43,292 bases of DNA, taken from contig VGCZ01000045.1 in NCBI GenBank assembly GCA_016869975.1, positions 1 through 43,292 on the forward strand, written 5' to 3'. Below, piece after piece: positions 8,459 through 15,395 of this stretch. Source of the DNA: Alphaproteobacteria bacterium (GTDB taxonomy: Bacteria > Pseudomonadota > Alphaproteobacteria > Reyranellales > Reyranellaceae). The first letter of the stretch is position 1. Each line of letters opens with the position of its first letter. The notes beneath the pieces are model-generated. The model saw only the letters and a list, made by a program, of their open reading frames with translations. It had not been told where the DNA came from and searched no databases. A program made the position numbers and the translations under genes.

Positions 8459-8486
8459 CTGCCCTGTGTCCTCTACCTCATTCAAT

Positions 8487-8514
8487 TACCTTCCCCCGCT
8501 GGCAGGGGAAGGTA
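8487..8514. repeat. CTTCCCC/GGGGAAG palindromic repeat unit
   Basis: TACCTTCCCC (8487-8496) is repeated inverted at 8505-8514 (GGGGAAGGTA) with an 8-nt loop. It occupies the gap between the two acyl-CoA dehydrogenase genes. The same core recurs at 13937-13955, 14041-14061 and 26495-26538. Confidence 0.7.
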
Positions 8515-8519
8515 GCGGT

Positions 8520-9677
8520 TCACCGCAGCCCCAGCCCGCGCGCGATGATGCCGCGCAGGACCTGCGTCGTGCCGCCCTGGATCGAATAGGCCGGCGCCGC
8601 GAGTGTCGCCATCTGGCAGACGTCGAGGAACTCCTGGATGTCGTTCTCGTCGGCCGCCTCGGACTCGCCAAGCACGCGCGCGATCTCCGGCAGGTCCTGC
8701 TGGAAGTGCGTGCCGAGGTCCTTGGTGACGGAGGATTCGACCGCCGGCGACTTGCCGGCCTGCAGCATGCCGGCGACCGACAGCGACATCTGCCGCAGGC
8801 TCCACACGCGGGCCGCCAGCTTGCCGATCGTCACCTGGGCCTGATGGCCGGGCTGGCGGCCGACGATGCGGATCAGTTCCTTCAGCACGTGGATGTTGGT
8901 CAGGATGCGCTCCGGGCCGCTGCGCTCGTAGGCCAGCTCGCCGGTGACCTGCAGCCAGCCATCGCCCTCCTCGCCCAGCATCATCGAGTCGGGCACGAAA
9001 CAGTCGCGAAAGACCACCTCGTTCCAGTCGTGCTTGCCGTTGAGGTTTATGATCGGCCGGATAGTGATGCCCGGCGACTTCAGGTCGATCACCAACTGGC
9101 TCAGGCCACGATGGCGATCCTCGCGCTGGCCGCTGGTACGCAGCAGCGTGATCGCGTAGTGCGAGCGGTGCGCGCCGCTGGTCCAGATCTTGGTGCCGTT
9201 GACGCGCCAGCCACCCTCGACCTTGTCGGCGCGGGTACGCACGGAGGCCAGGTCGGAGCCTGAGTCCGGCTCGCTCATGCCGATGGCGAAGAAGCACTCG
9301 CCTTTGACGATGCGCGGCAGGATCGTGTCCTTCATCTCCTCGCTGCCGTAGCGCAGGATGTTGGGACCGCTCTGCCGGTCGGCGACCCAGTGCGAGCCGG
9401 CCGGCGCGCCGTTGGCCAGCAGTTCCTCGGTGATCACGTAGCGGTGCAGGAAGCTCTTCTCGGCGCCGCCGTACTTCTTCGGCCAGGTGATACCGATCCA
9501 GCCCTTATCGCCCATCGCTTTGCTGAATTCGGGCGAGCGGCTGTTCCAGCTCTTGAAACGCTCGCCGGCGCTCAGGTTGGGCAGGATTTCCTTGAGGAAG
9601 GCCCGCACTTCCGTACGCAATTCCTCGGCGTCCGGCGGCAGGCGGAACGGCGGGAAATCGAGCTTCGGCATCGTCAT
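8520..9677 (-). CDS. Acyl-CoA dehydrogenase, catalytic type
   Basis: FAD-dependent alpha,beta-dehydrogenase of acyl-CoA thioesters, 385 residues and complete. Domain order is normal: N-terminal helices (VRAFLKEILPNLSAGERF), the WPKKYGG loop, the beta domain with AIGMSEPDSGSDLAS and GWRVNGTKIWTSGAH, then the C-terminal helices. E251 in LAYERSGPER is the likely catalytic base, placed as in FadE26/ChsE4-type and isovaleryl-CoA-type enzymes. The C-terminus has the YSIQGGTTQVLRGIIARGLGL signature. The ATG at 9677 is served by GGAGG 9 nt upstream. It is first in a leftward group with the smaller ACAD, the monooxygenase and the VOC protein, and is divergent from a crotonase. The substrate is unknown but is likely a branched or cyclic acyl-CoA rather than a simple fatty acid. 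Confidence 0.93.
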   Translation of the reverse strand: MTMPKLDFPPFRLPPDAEELRTEVRAFLKEILPNLSAGERFKSWNSRSPEFSKAMGDKGWIGITWPKKYGGAEKSFLHRYVITEELLANGAPAGSHWVADRQSGPNILRYGSEEMKDTILPRIVKGECFFAIGMSEPDSGSDLASVRTRADKVEGGWRVNGTKIWTSGAHRSHYAITLLRTSGQREDRHRGLSQLVIDLKSPGITIRPIINLNGKHDWNEVVFRDCFVPDSMMLGEEGDGWLQVTGELAYERSGPERILTNIHVLKELIRIVGRQPGHQAQVTIGKLAARVWSLRQMSLSVAGMLQAGKSPAVESSVTKDLGTHFQQDLPEIARVLGESEAADENDIQEFLDVCQMATLAAPAYSIQGGTTQVLRGIIARGLGLR

Positions 9678-9806
9678 GTCAGGCTTCCTCCCAACTGAAA
9701 CGGTACTCTTGATACGCTACTCTGGCGTTGGACTGACGGCATTGTTCCGATAATCCTAGACGCCGAACGCTCAAAGTAAACGCGGATTCACGACGGGAGG
9801 AATGCG

Positions 9807-10607
9807 GTGGCGGACAAGCTGCTCTACGAGAAGAAGGACAACATCGTCACCTTGACGCTGAACGATCCCGACGTTCGCAATGCGATCTCCGACGAGGCGA
9901 TGATCAGCGCCATCGTCGACGCCTTGCAGCGTATCAAAGCCGACTACGACGTACGCTGCGTCATTCTGACCGGCGCTGGCACCGCCTTCAGTTCGGGCGG
10001 CAATGTGAAGAACATGCAGCGCCACGAGGGCATGTTCGCGGGCGGCGTCTACAATGTGCGCGTCGGCTACCAGAGAGGCATCCAGCGCATCCCGCTCGCC
10101 ATGTACGATCTGGAGCTGCCGATCATCGCCGCGGTCAATGGCCACGCCATCGGCGCCGGCTGCGATCTGGCCTGCATGTGCGACATCCGCATCGCCGCTC
10201 GCAGTGCGCGCTTCGCCGAGAGCTTCGTGAAGCTCGGCATCATCCCGGGGGATGGCGGCGCCTGGTTCCTGCCGCGCGCCGTGGGCATGTCCAATGCCAT
10301 GCTGATGGCCTTCACCGGCGAGCAATTCACCGGCGAGCAGGCCTTCGAGATGGGCCTGGCGTCAAAGGTCGTCGACGACGACAAGCTGATGGACGAAGCG
10401 ATGGCGCTCGCCAGGCGCATCGCCGTCAACCCGGCCTACGGCCTGCGCATGGCCAAGCGCCTGCTACGCGAGGGCGCGCGTACCGAGCTCGCCACCCTGC
10501 TCGACATGTCGGCCTCGATGCAGGCGATCGCGCACCAGAGCGAGGACCACAAGGAAGCGGTCGACGCCTTCGTCGAGAAGCGCAAGCCCGTGTTCAAGAA
10601 CAGGTAG
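9807..10607 (+). CDS. Enoyl-CoA hydratase/isomerase (crotonase) family protein
   Basis: 266-residue crotonase-fold CoA enzyme. Oxyanion-hole and CoA-binding segments are clear: LTGAGTAFSSGGNVKNMQ and AAVNGHAIGAGCDLACMCD. The active-site stretch is RFAESFVKLGIIPGDGGAWF. Aligned by eye with rat enoyl-CoA hydratase, the two catalytic glutamates (E144, E164) fall on Phe and Leu, so it may not be a true hydratase; isomerase, hydrolase or decarboxylase chemistry is possible. The GTG start at 9807 has GGGAGG at 9795-9800, 6 nt away. The gene is divergent from the acyl-CoA dehydrogenase pair across about 130 bp that must hold both promoters, so they probably belong to one catabolic unit. An NTF2-like gene follows 8 nt downstream. 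Confidence 0.92.
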   Translation: MADKLLYEKKDNIVTLTLNDPDVRNAISDEAMISAIVDALQRIKADYDVRCVILTGAGTAFSSGGNVKNMQRHEGMFAGGVYNVRVGYQRGIQRIPLAMYDLELPIIAAVNGHAIGAGCDLACMCDIRIAARSARFAESFVKLGIIPGDGGAWFLPRAVGMSNAMLMAFTGEQFTGEQAFEMGLASKVVDDDKLMDEAMALARRIAVNPAYGLRMAKRLLREGARTELATLLDMSASMQAIAHQSEDHKEAVDAFVEKRKPVFKNR

Positions 10608-10615
10608 GGCCGACC

Positions 10616-11068
10616 GTGGCGCGTGGCCGCATCCCGCCCATCGAGGCGAGTATCGAGGAAGACGACCACGAGGCGATCGTCGCGGCCAATCGCGCCTTCT
10701 ACGCCGCCTTCAGCCGCCGCGACTACGAGGCTATGGCCGCGATGTGGGCGACGACGGTGCCGGTGGCCTGCGTGCATCCCGGCCAACCCGCGATGCTCGA
10801 CCGCGAGACCATCCTGCGCTCGTGGCACGCCATCCTGCGCAATCCCAACGCGCCCAAGGCCGAGGCATCCGACGAGTTCGTCATCGCGCGGAACGGACTG
10901 GCCATCGTGATCTGCCGCGAGATCCTGCCCGGCGGCCAGCTCATCGCCACCAATGGGTTCGTGCGCGAGGGCGAGGTCTGGAAGATGGTGCACCACCACG
11001 CCGCCCCCGCGCCGCTGGCGCCGGCCACGCAGCCGACCGAGTGGCACGACCGGCGCAAGCTGCACTGA
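10616..11068 (+). CDS. NTF2-like (SnoaL/DUF4440-type) protein
   Basis: 150-residue protein with the cone-shaped NTF2-like fold. The hallmarks are the opening helix AIVAANRAFYAAFSRRDYEAM, MWATTVPVACVHPGQPAMLDRETILRSW and the closing strands FVREGEVWKMVHHHAAPA. Such proteins serve as small isomerases, hydrolases or ligand binders, and many are of unknown function. The GTG at 10616 lies only 8 nt after the crotonase stop with AGGG just upstream, so it is co-translated with the crotonase and may act on the same pathway. There is no signal peptide, so it is cytoplasmic. Confidence is good for the fold and low for any function. Confidence 0.8.
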   Translation: MARGRIPPIEASIEEDDHEAIVAANRAFYAAFSRRDYEAMAAMWATTVPVACVHPGQPAMLDRETILRSWHAILRNPNAPKAEASDEFVIARNGLAIVICREILPGGQLIATNGFVREGEVWKMVHHHAAPAPLAPATQPTEWHDRRKLH

Positions 11069-11078
11069 GGGGTACGGC

Positions 11079-11756
11079 GTGCGCACCGCTCTCGCCATGC
11101 TGGTCGTCGCCGCCACCGCCTTGCAGGGTACCGCGGCGGCGCGCACCCTCGAGCAGGCGCGGCGTGTCTGCCTGGAAGTCGACCACAACGATCCGGCCTT
11201 CGCCGAGGCCTGTGCCCAAGTGATCGAGTCGCCTGGCGTCGGCCCGCGTGAGCGCGCGGCGGCCCTGAACAACCGCGCGACCATGTCGGCTGACCCGCAA
11301 CGAGCGCTTCGCGATCTCGACCAGGCCATCGCGCTCGCGCCCGGTATCGCCAAGCTATTCAACAACCGCGGCCTGGCCCTGCTGTCCGACGACCCCCGGC
11401 GAGCGCTCGCCGATTTCGACGCAGCGGTCCGGCTGGACGCTCAATACGCGGTAGCGTGGACCAATCGCGGCGGTGCGCTCTTCGCCCTGAAGCGCTATGA
11501 TGAGGCGATCGCGTCCTACAGCGAGGCCTCCGACTGGCGCCCCGCTACCCTCAGCCCGCTCTACAACCCCTACAACGATCGGGCGCAGGCCAAAGAAGCC
11601 AAGGGCGATCTCGCCGGCGCCGTCCGGGATCGCACGCAGATGGCGCCGCTTTTCGAAGCAGCCAGCCGCGGCGACAGCGACCTCGCGGGGCCCAACGCCA
11701 GCGGCCTGCGATCCTGGGAGCCGTTCATCCTGCGATCCGAGATCAGCGCGCCTTAG
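11079..11756 (+). CDS. Exported TPR-repeat protein
   Basis: 225-residue protein with an N-terminal signal peptide (VRTALAMLVVAATALQGTAAA) and tetratricopeptide-like repeats: AALNNRATMSADPQRALRD, LFNNRGLALLSDDPRRALAD and AWTNRGGALFALKRYDEAI. TPR arrays bind protein partners; here presumably in the periplasm. The GTG at 11079 has GAGGGG 6 nt upstream, overlapping the stop of the NTF2-like gene, so it belongs to the crotonase transcript. Its 3' end overlaps the convergent DUF3298 gene by 14 bp. No specific function can be assigned. Confidence 0.82.
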   Translation: MRTALAMLVVAATALQGTAAARTLEQARRVCLEVDHNDPAFAEACAQVIESPGVGPRERAAALNNRATMSADPQRALRDLDQAIALAPGIAKLFNNRGLALLSDDPRRALADFDAAVRLDAQYAVAWTNRGGALFALKRYDEAIASYSEASDWRPATLSPLYNPYNDRAQAKEAKGDLAGAVRDRTQMAPLFEAASRGDSDLAGPNASGLRSWEPFILRSEISAP

Positions 11757-12774
11757 CCGCGAGTGGTCCGTCCGCGCGGATCACGGACCGCAACTGCTCG
11801 TAGCTCAAGGCCACCTCGAAAGCACCAGCCGCATAGGGGCCGATCTCGTAGGGGTTGAACACGATCTCGACGCCCTCCGGCCCAAAAGCCCAACGTGCGG
11901 GATCCATCAACAGCTTGCCGATGCTCGCCTCGGTGAGCGTTTCCGGGTCGCCGGGGCGGCCGACGAATTGCCGCCGCAGTTCCTCGATCGTGAGCCGGGT
12001 CACCAAGACCGGCCAGCCGGCCGGACGCGACAGCACGTCGTCGAGCGCCAGGGCACGGCCCGATGCCACGTCGACCAACACCGCGCTGTCGGCCGAATTG
12101 CCGTGCGCACCACCGAGATAGTCGCTGCGGAAGGTCGCGACGGTGACCAGGCCACGCGCGGGATATCGCAGTTCATGCTCGATCTCGACGGTCCAAAGTG
12201 CGCCCGCCGGCGGCGGTCGCAGATCAGGCGTCGGCCGCGGCTCCGTGACGGCCTTGCGCGCCTCGGCCTCGATGCGGGCGTTGAGCGCGCCGTCGGCGCC
12301 GCCGCCGTCGAATCGGGGATACAGGGCGAAGAAGCGATAGCTGTATCGACCGACCTTGCCGGCTTCTATCACGGCCCGTTCGGACACGAAGGGATAGTCG
12401 ACACCCGCCGGCATGTCGCGCATGCGCGCCATGCGGCTCTCGAGACGGCGCTTCAGGCAGTCATAGGACTGGCTGCCGATCTCGGACGCCGCCAACGAAC
12501 TGCGCAGAGAAATGTCGCATAGGCGTAGGTTGGTCTGCAGCCAGCGCGCCTGGTCCGCTTGCAGGTGCTCGCGCGCCGCCCCATGCAGGGTGGCGAGAAG
12601 CTTCGTGTAGGCGGCCGCCATGGCTCGGTCGGCGTCGCCCAGATCAGCGTGGCCGCAAATCGTCTTTTCGATCGCGCTGGACGCCTTCGCGCAATCGAAA
12701 CTCGGCCGCGATTGCCCCCACGCCGGCAGGCTCGCCGCGACCACTAGAAACGTCACCACCGCGCGCCACGCCAT
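11743..12774 (-). CDS. Exported LprI-like/DUF3298 protein
   Basis: 343-residue exported protein. A signal peptide (MAWRAVVTFLVVAASLPAWGQ) is followed by an LprI-like/DUF1311 region (FDCAKASSAIEKTICGHADLGDAD-type, with paired cysteines and two more downstream), then a DUF4163/DUF3298 module carrying the characteristic GGAHGN and ending EVALSYEQLRSVI. DUF3298 occurs in RsiV-like lysozyme sensors and in peptidoglycan-related proteins; LprI relatives bind lysozyme. A role in sensing or resisting cell-wall attack is plausible but inferred. The ATG (12774-12772) overlaps the TGA of the aminotransferase by one base (TGATG), implying translational coupling. The 3' end overlaps the convergent TPR gene. 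Confidence 0.85.
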   Translation of the reverse strand: MAWRAVVTFLVVAASLPAWGQSRPSFDCAKASSAIEKTICGHADLGDADRAMAAAYTKLLATLHGAAREHLQADQARWLQTNLRLCDISLRSSLAASEIGSQSYDCLKRRLESRMARMRDMPAGVDYPFVSERAVIEAGKVGRYSYRFFALYPRFDGGGADGALNARIEAEARKAVTEPRPTPDLRPPPAGALWTVEIEHELRYPARGLVTVATFRSDYLGGAHGNSADSAVLVDVASGRALALDDVLSRPAGWPVLVTRLTIEELRRQFVGRPGDPETLTEASIGKLLMDPARWAFGPEGVEIVFNPYEIGPYAAGAFEVALSYEQLRSVIRADGPLAAKAR

Positions 12775-13916
12775 CACCGCACCCAATTCGCGATACGCTG
12801 CACGGCCTCCTCCATCTCGGCGGTCGAACCCGCGAACGAGATACGCAACGTTCCGCGGCCGCGCTGCGGATCGAAATCGACACCCGGCGTCGTCGCCACG
12901 CCCGCCTCGCGCAGCATGCGGCGGCAGAAATCGACGCTGTCGTTGGTCAGGTGCGAGATGTCGGCGTAGGTGTAGAAGGCGCCGGTGGCCACGGTGAGCC
13001 GGTCGAGACCAGCCTTGGGCAACCCTGCCATCAACAGATCGCGATTGGCACGATAGCGCCGTACGTGGCCTTCGAGCTCGTCGGTGCAGTCGAAGGCGCC
13101 CAACGCCGCGTACTGCGAGATCGTCGGTGTCGAGATCATCAGGTTCTGCGCCAGCCGTTCGATCGGCCGCACCAGCGCCTGCGGCACGACCAGCCAGCCG
13201 ATGCGCCAGCCGGTCATTGAAAAGTACTTCGAGAAGCTGTTGACGACGATGGCGTCGTCGCCGATCTCGACCGCCGACGTCGCGCGCTCGCCGAAGGTGA
13301 GGCCATGGTAGATCTCGTCGGAGATCAGCGTCAGGCCGCGCGCGCGGCAATGCTCGTACAGCGCCGCCAGCTCGGTGCGCGTCACCATCGTGCCGGTGGG
13401 ATTGGACGGGCTGGCGACGATGACGCCGTCGAGCGCGCCGGCTTTCTCGAGGCGCGCCACGGTCGGCTGGTAGCGTTCCGCCTCGGTGGTGATGAGATCG
13501 ACCGGGGTCAGACCCAGCGCCGAGAGGATGTTGCGGTAGGGTGGATAGCCCGGCGCCGCCATCGCCACGCGGGCGCCGGCATCGAAGGCACCGAGAAAGG
13601 CCAGCAGGAAGCCGTTCGAAGAGCCCGTGGTGACGATCACCCGCTCGGCTGGCACCTCGACGCCGTAGCGTTCGCGGTAGTGCCTGGCGATGCGTTCGCG
13701 CAGCTTCGGGATGCCCAGCGCGTCGACGTAGCCCAGCCGGTCGCGTGACAGCGCCTCGCGCGCGGCCTCCAGCGCGCCCGATGGCGCCGGCGTGCTGGGC
13801 TGGCCGACCTCGAGATGGATCACGCTCTCGTTGCGCGCTTCCTTCTCGGCCGCCTCGCGCATCACGTCCATGACGATGAACGGCGGCACGGCGTCGGCGC
13901 GACGCGACACGCTCAT
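12774..13916 (-). CDS. Class I/II PLP-dependent aminotransferase
   Basis: Fold-type I aminotransferase, 380 residues. The PLP lysine is K230 in NSFSKYFSMTGWRIGW; D200 and Y203 (ISDEIYHGL) contact the cofactor, and the SPSNPTGTM motif is present. Members of this group transaminate amino acids such as aspartate, aromatic amino acids or alanine; specificity is not readable here. The ATG at 13916 has GGAG 5 nt upstream; an open extension further 5' has no ATG and runs into a palindromic repeat. The coupled DUF3298 gene follows with a TGATG overlap. The homogentisate operon a few kilobases away could use an aromatic transaminase, but the two are not in one transcript. Confidence 0.93.
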   Translation of the reverse strand: MSVSRRADAVPPFIVMDVMREAAEKEARNESVIHLEVGQPSTPAPSGALEAAREALSRDRLGYVDALGIPKLRERIARHYRERYGVEVPAERVIVTTGSSNGFLLAFLGAFDAGARVAMAAPGYPPYRNILSALGLTPVDLITTEAERYQPTVARLEKAGALDGVIVASPSNPTGTMVTRTELAALYEHCRARGLTLISDEIYHGLTFGERATSAVEIGDDAIVVNSFSKYFSMTGWRIGWLVVPQALVRPIERLAQNLMISTPTISQYAALGAFDCTDELEGHVRRYRANRDLLMAGLPKAGLDRLTVATGAFYTYADISHLTNDSVDFCRRMLREAGVATTPGVDFDPQRGRGTLRISFAGSTAEMEEAVQRIANWVR

Positions 13917-13936
13917 GACAACTCCGAATTTCTTAG

Positions 13937-14062
13937 CTTCCCCCGGAGGGGGAAGGTGGCAGCGCGAAGCGCTGACGGATGCGGGCTGCCTCAACGACTC
14001 CTGAGTCCGTCTTCGACATCCCCCATCCGCCCTTCGGGCACCTTCCCCCTCCGGGGCAAGGT
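13937..14062. repeat. Large imperfect inverted repeat built from two CTTCCCC palindromic units
   Basis: The left half (13937-13980) begins CTTCCCCCGGAGGGGGAAGG and continues TGGCAGCGCGAAGCGCTGACGGATG. The right half (14019-14062), read on the other strand, begins CTTGCCCCGGAGGGGGAAGG and continues TGCCCGAAGGGCGGATG. The two halves are therefore about 44-bp inverted copies, each with its own internal hairpins, around a unique centre. It fills the gap between the gamma-glutamyltransferase-like gene and the aminotransferase gene, both on the minus strand. Confidence 0.75.
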
Positions 14063-14078
14063 AAGAGCATTCGGCGAC

Positions 14079-15395
14079 TCATTTGTCGGCGATCAGCGCC
14101 AGGCCGTGGCCGCGCGGATCGGCCAGCGCCTGGCAGGTGCGGCGGTCGAACTTCAGGCCGCGCGAGCAGGTGAAGATGCTGAGCACGCCGCCGCTGGTGC
14201 CGGCGACCGCGTCGGCCAAGCGGCCGTGGCCCGTCAGCACCGTGCGCGCGGCGGCGCCCAATGCGCCAGGCGCGCCGGCACCGCCCGAGGCGGCGCCAGC
14301 GAGCAGGAACTCGCCGTTGTTGACGTTGCTGACCAGGATCGGCGTCGTCTGCGCCATGCCGTTGCCAGAGGGCGCGCCCATCATGACGCCGGTGCCGGGC
14401 GCGACCCGGCGGGCGCCGAAGAGCTGGTTCATGGTGACGACGCAACTGACCGCGCTGCCGTCGCGATCGACGGCGACGAAGCCAGCCTCGCCGCCCTCGA
14501 ACGCGCCACCGCCGCCGCCGCTGCCGCCCTGGAAGGCCGAGACCGCGGACTGACCGCCGCCGAACGGCGTGGGCGCGAAGGACGCGGTGTGGTCGCCAAA
14601 TCGCACCTGCAAGGGCGGCACGACTCGCGGCACGGCCTCGCGCAGATGCGCCAGGGTCAGGTTGCCGCCGGCCTGCTGCACCGCCTCGCTGAGCTGGCGC
14701 GCCAGCGGGCCCTGGTGGAGGTCGCCACCGCCGCGCGCCTTGATGATGCCCAGCGTCGCGCCGAGATCGCCCTGGCGGAACACGTCGCCCTCGGTGACCG
14801 CGACGCCGCCGCCCCTGTCGTAGATGCGCCGCGCCGCCGGATCGGCGCCGATCAGCCGCGCGCCGACCTGCAGGTCGCGCGACAGCGCGCGCGACACCGG
14901 CGCGCCGAAGCGCGCCAGGCGCTCGCCGTTGCCGACCAGCAACTCCCAGGGCGACCGGCCATGGCGCGCATGCAGCAACGCCATGCCGCGCACCGCCATC
15001 GGCACGGCGACATCGTAGCCGCGGGCCGAGCCGGCGACCGGCGTCAGCGGAAAGACGATCGCCTCGACCTGCCGCTTACGTGCGTCATGCACCAGGCAGA
15101 CCCCGCCGGCGCCCGGGCTGGCGGCCGACGGCAGGGTCGCCGCCAGGGTGAAATACATGGCCACGGCGGCGTCGGCGGCGCTTCCGCCGCTGGTCAGGAC
15201 ATCGCGCCCGGCGTCCGCGGCGCGCGGCTCGTCCGCCACAACTGCGCCAAAAAAACCCTCGATAAACCCGACGTCGCCGCGTACCGGTTTGTCGCCGGAG
15301 CAGCCGCCGAGCAGCGCGACAAGCGCCGCCGCCGCAAGGATGGTATGTGTGGCTTTCGCGAGGGTGGATGATCCGTCGATGGTTCTGAAGCGCAT
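14079..15395 (-). CDS. Gamma-glutamyltransferase-like lipoprotein, probably catalytically dead
   Basis: 438-residue member of the gamma-glutamyltranspeptidase (Ntn-hydrolase) superfamily. A lipoprotein signal ends LVALLGGC with the lipidated cysteine at about residue 32. The family-typical segment EPRAADAGRDVLTSGGSAADAA follows, with later AVDRDGSAVSCVVTMNQLFGARRVAPGTG. In active enzymes the autocleavage/catalytic Thr sits in a TTHYSVVD-like stretch; the matching stretch here is EAGFVAVD, so the Thr is missing. A Gly-rich run (SGGGGGAFEGG) precedes it. The protein is also shorter than the usual 530-580 residues. It may be a binding or regulatory paralogue. The ATG at 15395 (alternative 15407) lies inside the 5' end of the divergent M48 gene. 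No alternative start that keeps the lipoprotein signal exists downstream. Confidence 0.85.
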   Translation of the reverse strand: MRFRTIDGSSTLAKATHTILAAAALVALLGGCSGDKPVRGDVGFIEGFFGAVVADEPRAADAGRDVLTSGGSAADAAVAMYFTLAATLPSAASPGAGGVCLVHDARKRQVEAIVFPLTPVAGSARGYDVAVPMAVRGMALLHARHGRSPWELLVGNGERLARFGAPVSRALSRDLQVGARLIGADPAARRIYDRGGGVAVTEGDVFRQGDLGATLGIIKARGGGDLHQGPLARQLSEAVQQAGGNLTLAHLREAVPRVVPPLQVRFGDHTASFAPTPFGGGQSAVSAFQGGSGGGGGAFEGGEAGFVAVDRDGSAVSCVVTMNQLFGARRVAPGTGVMMGAPSGNGMAQTTPILVSNVNNGEFLLAGAASGGAGAPGALGAAARTVLTGHGRLADAVAGTSGGVLSIFTCSRGLKFDRRTCQALADPRGHGLALIADK

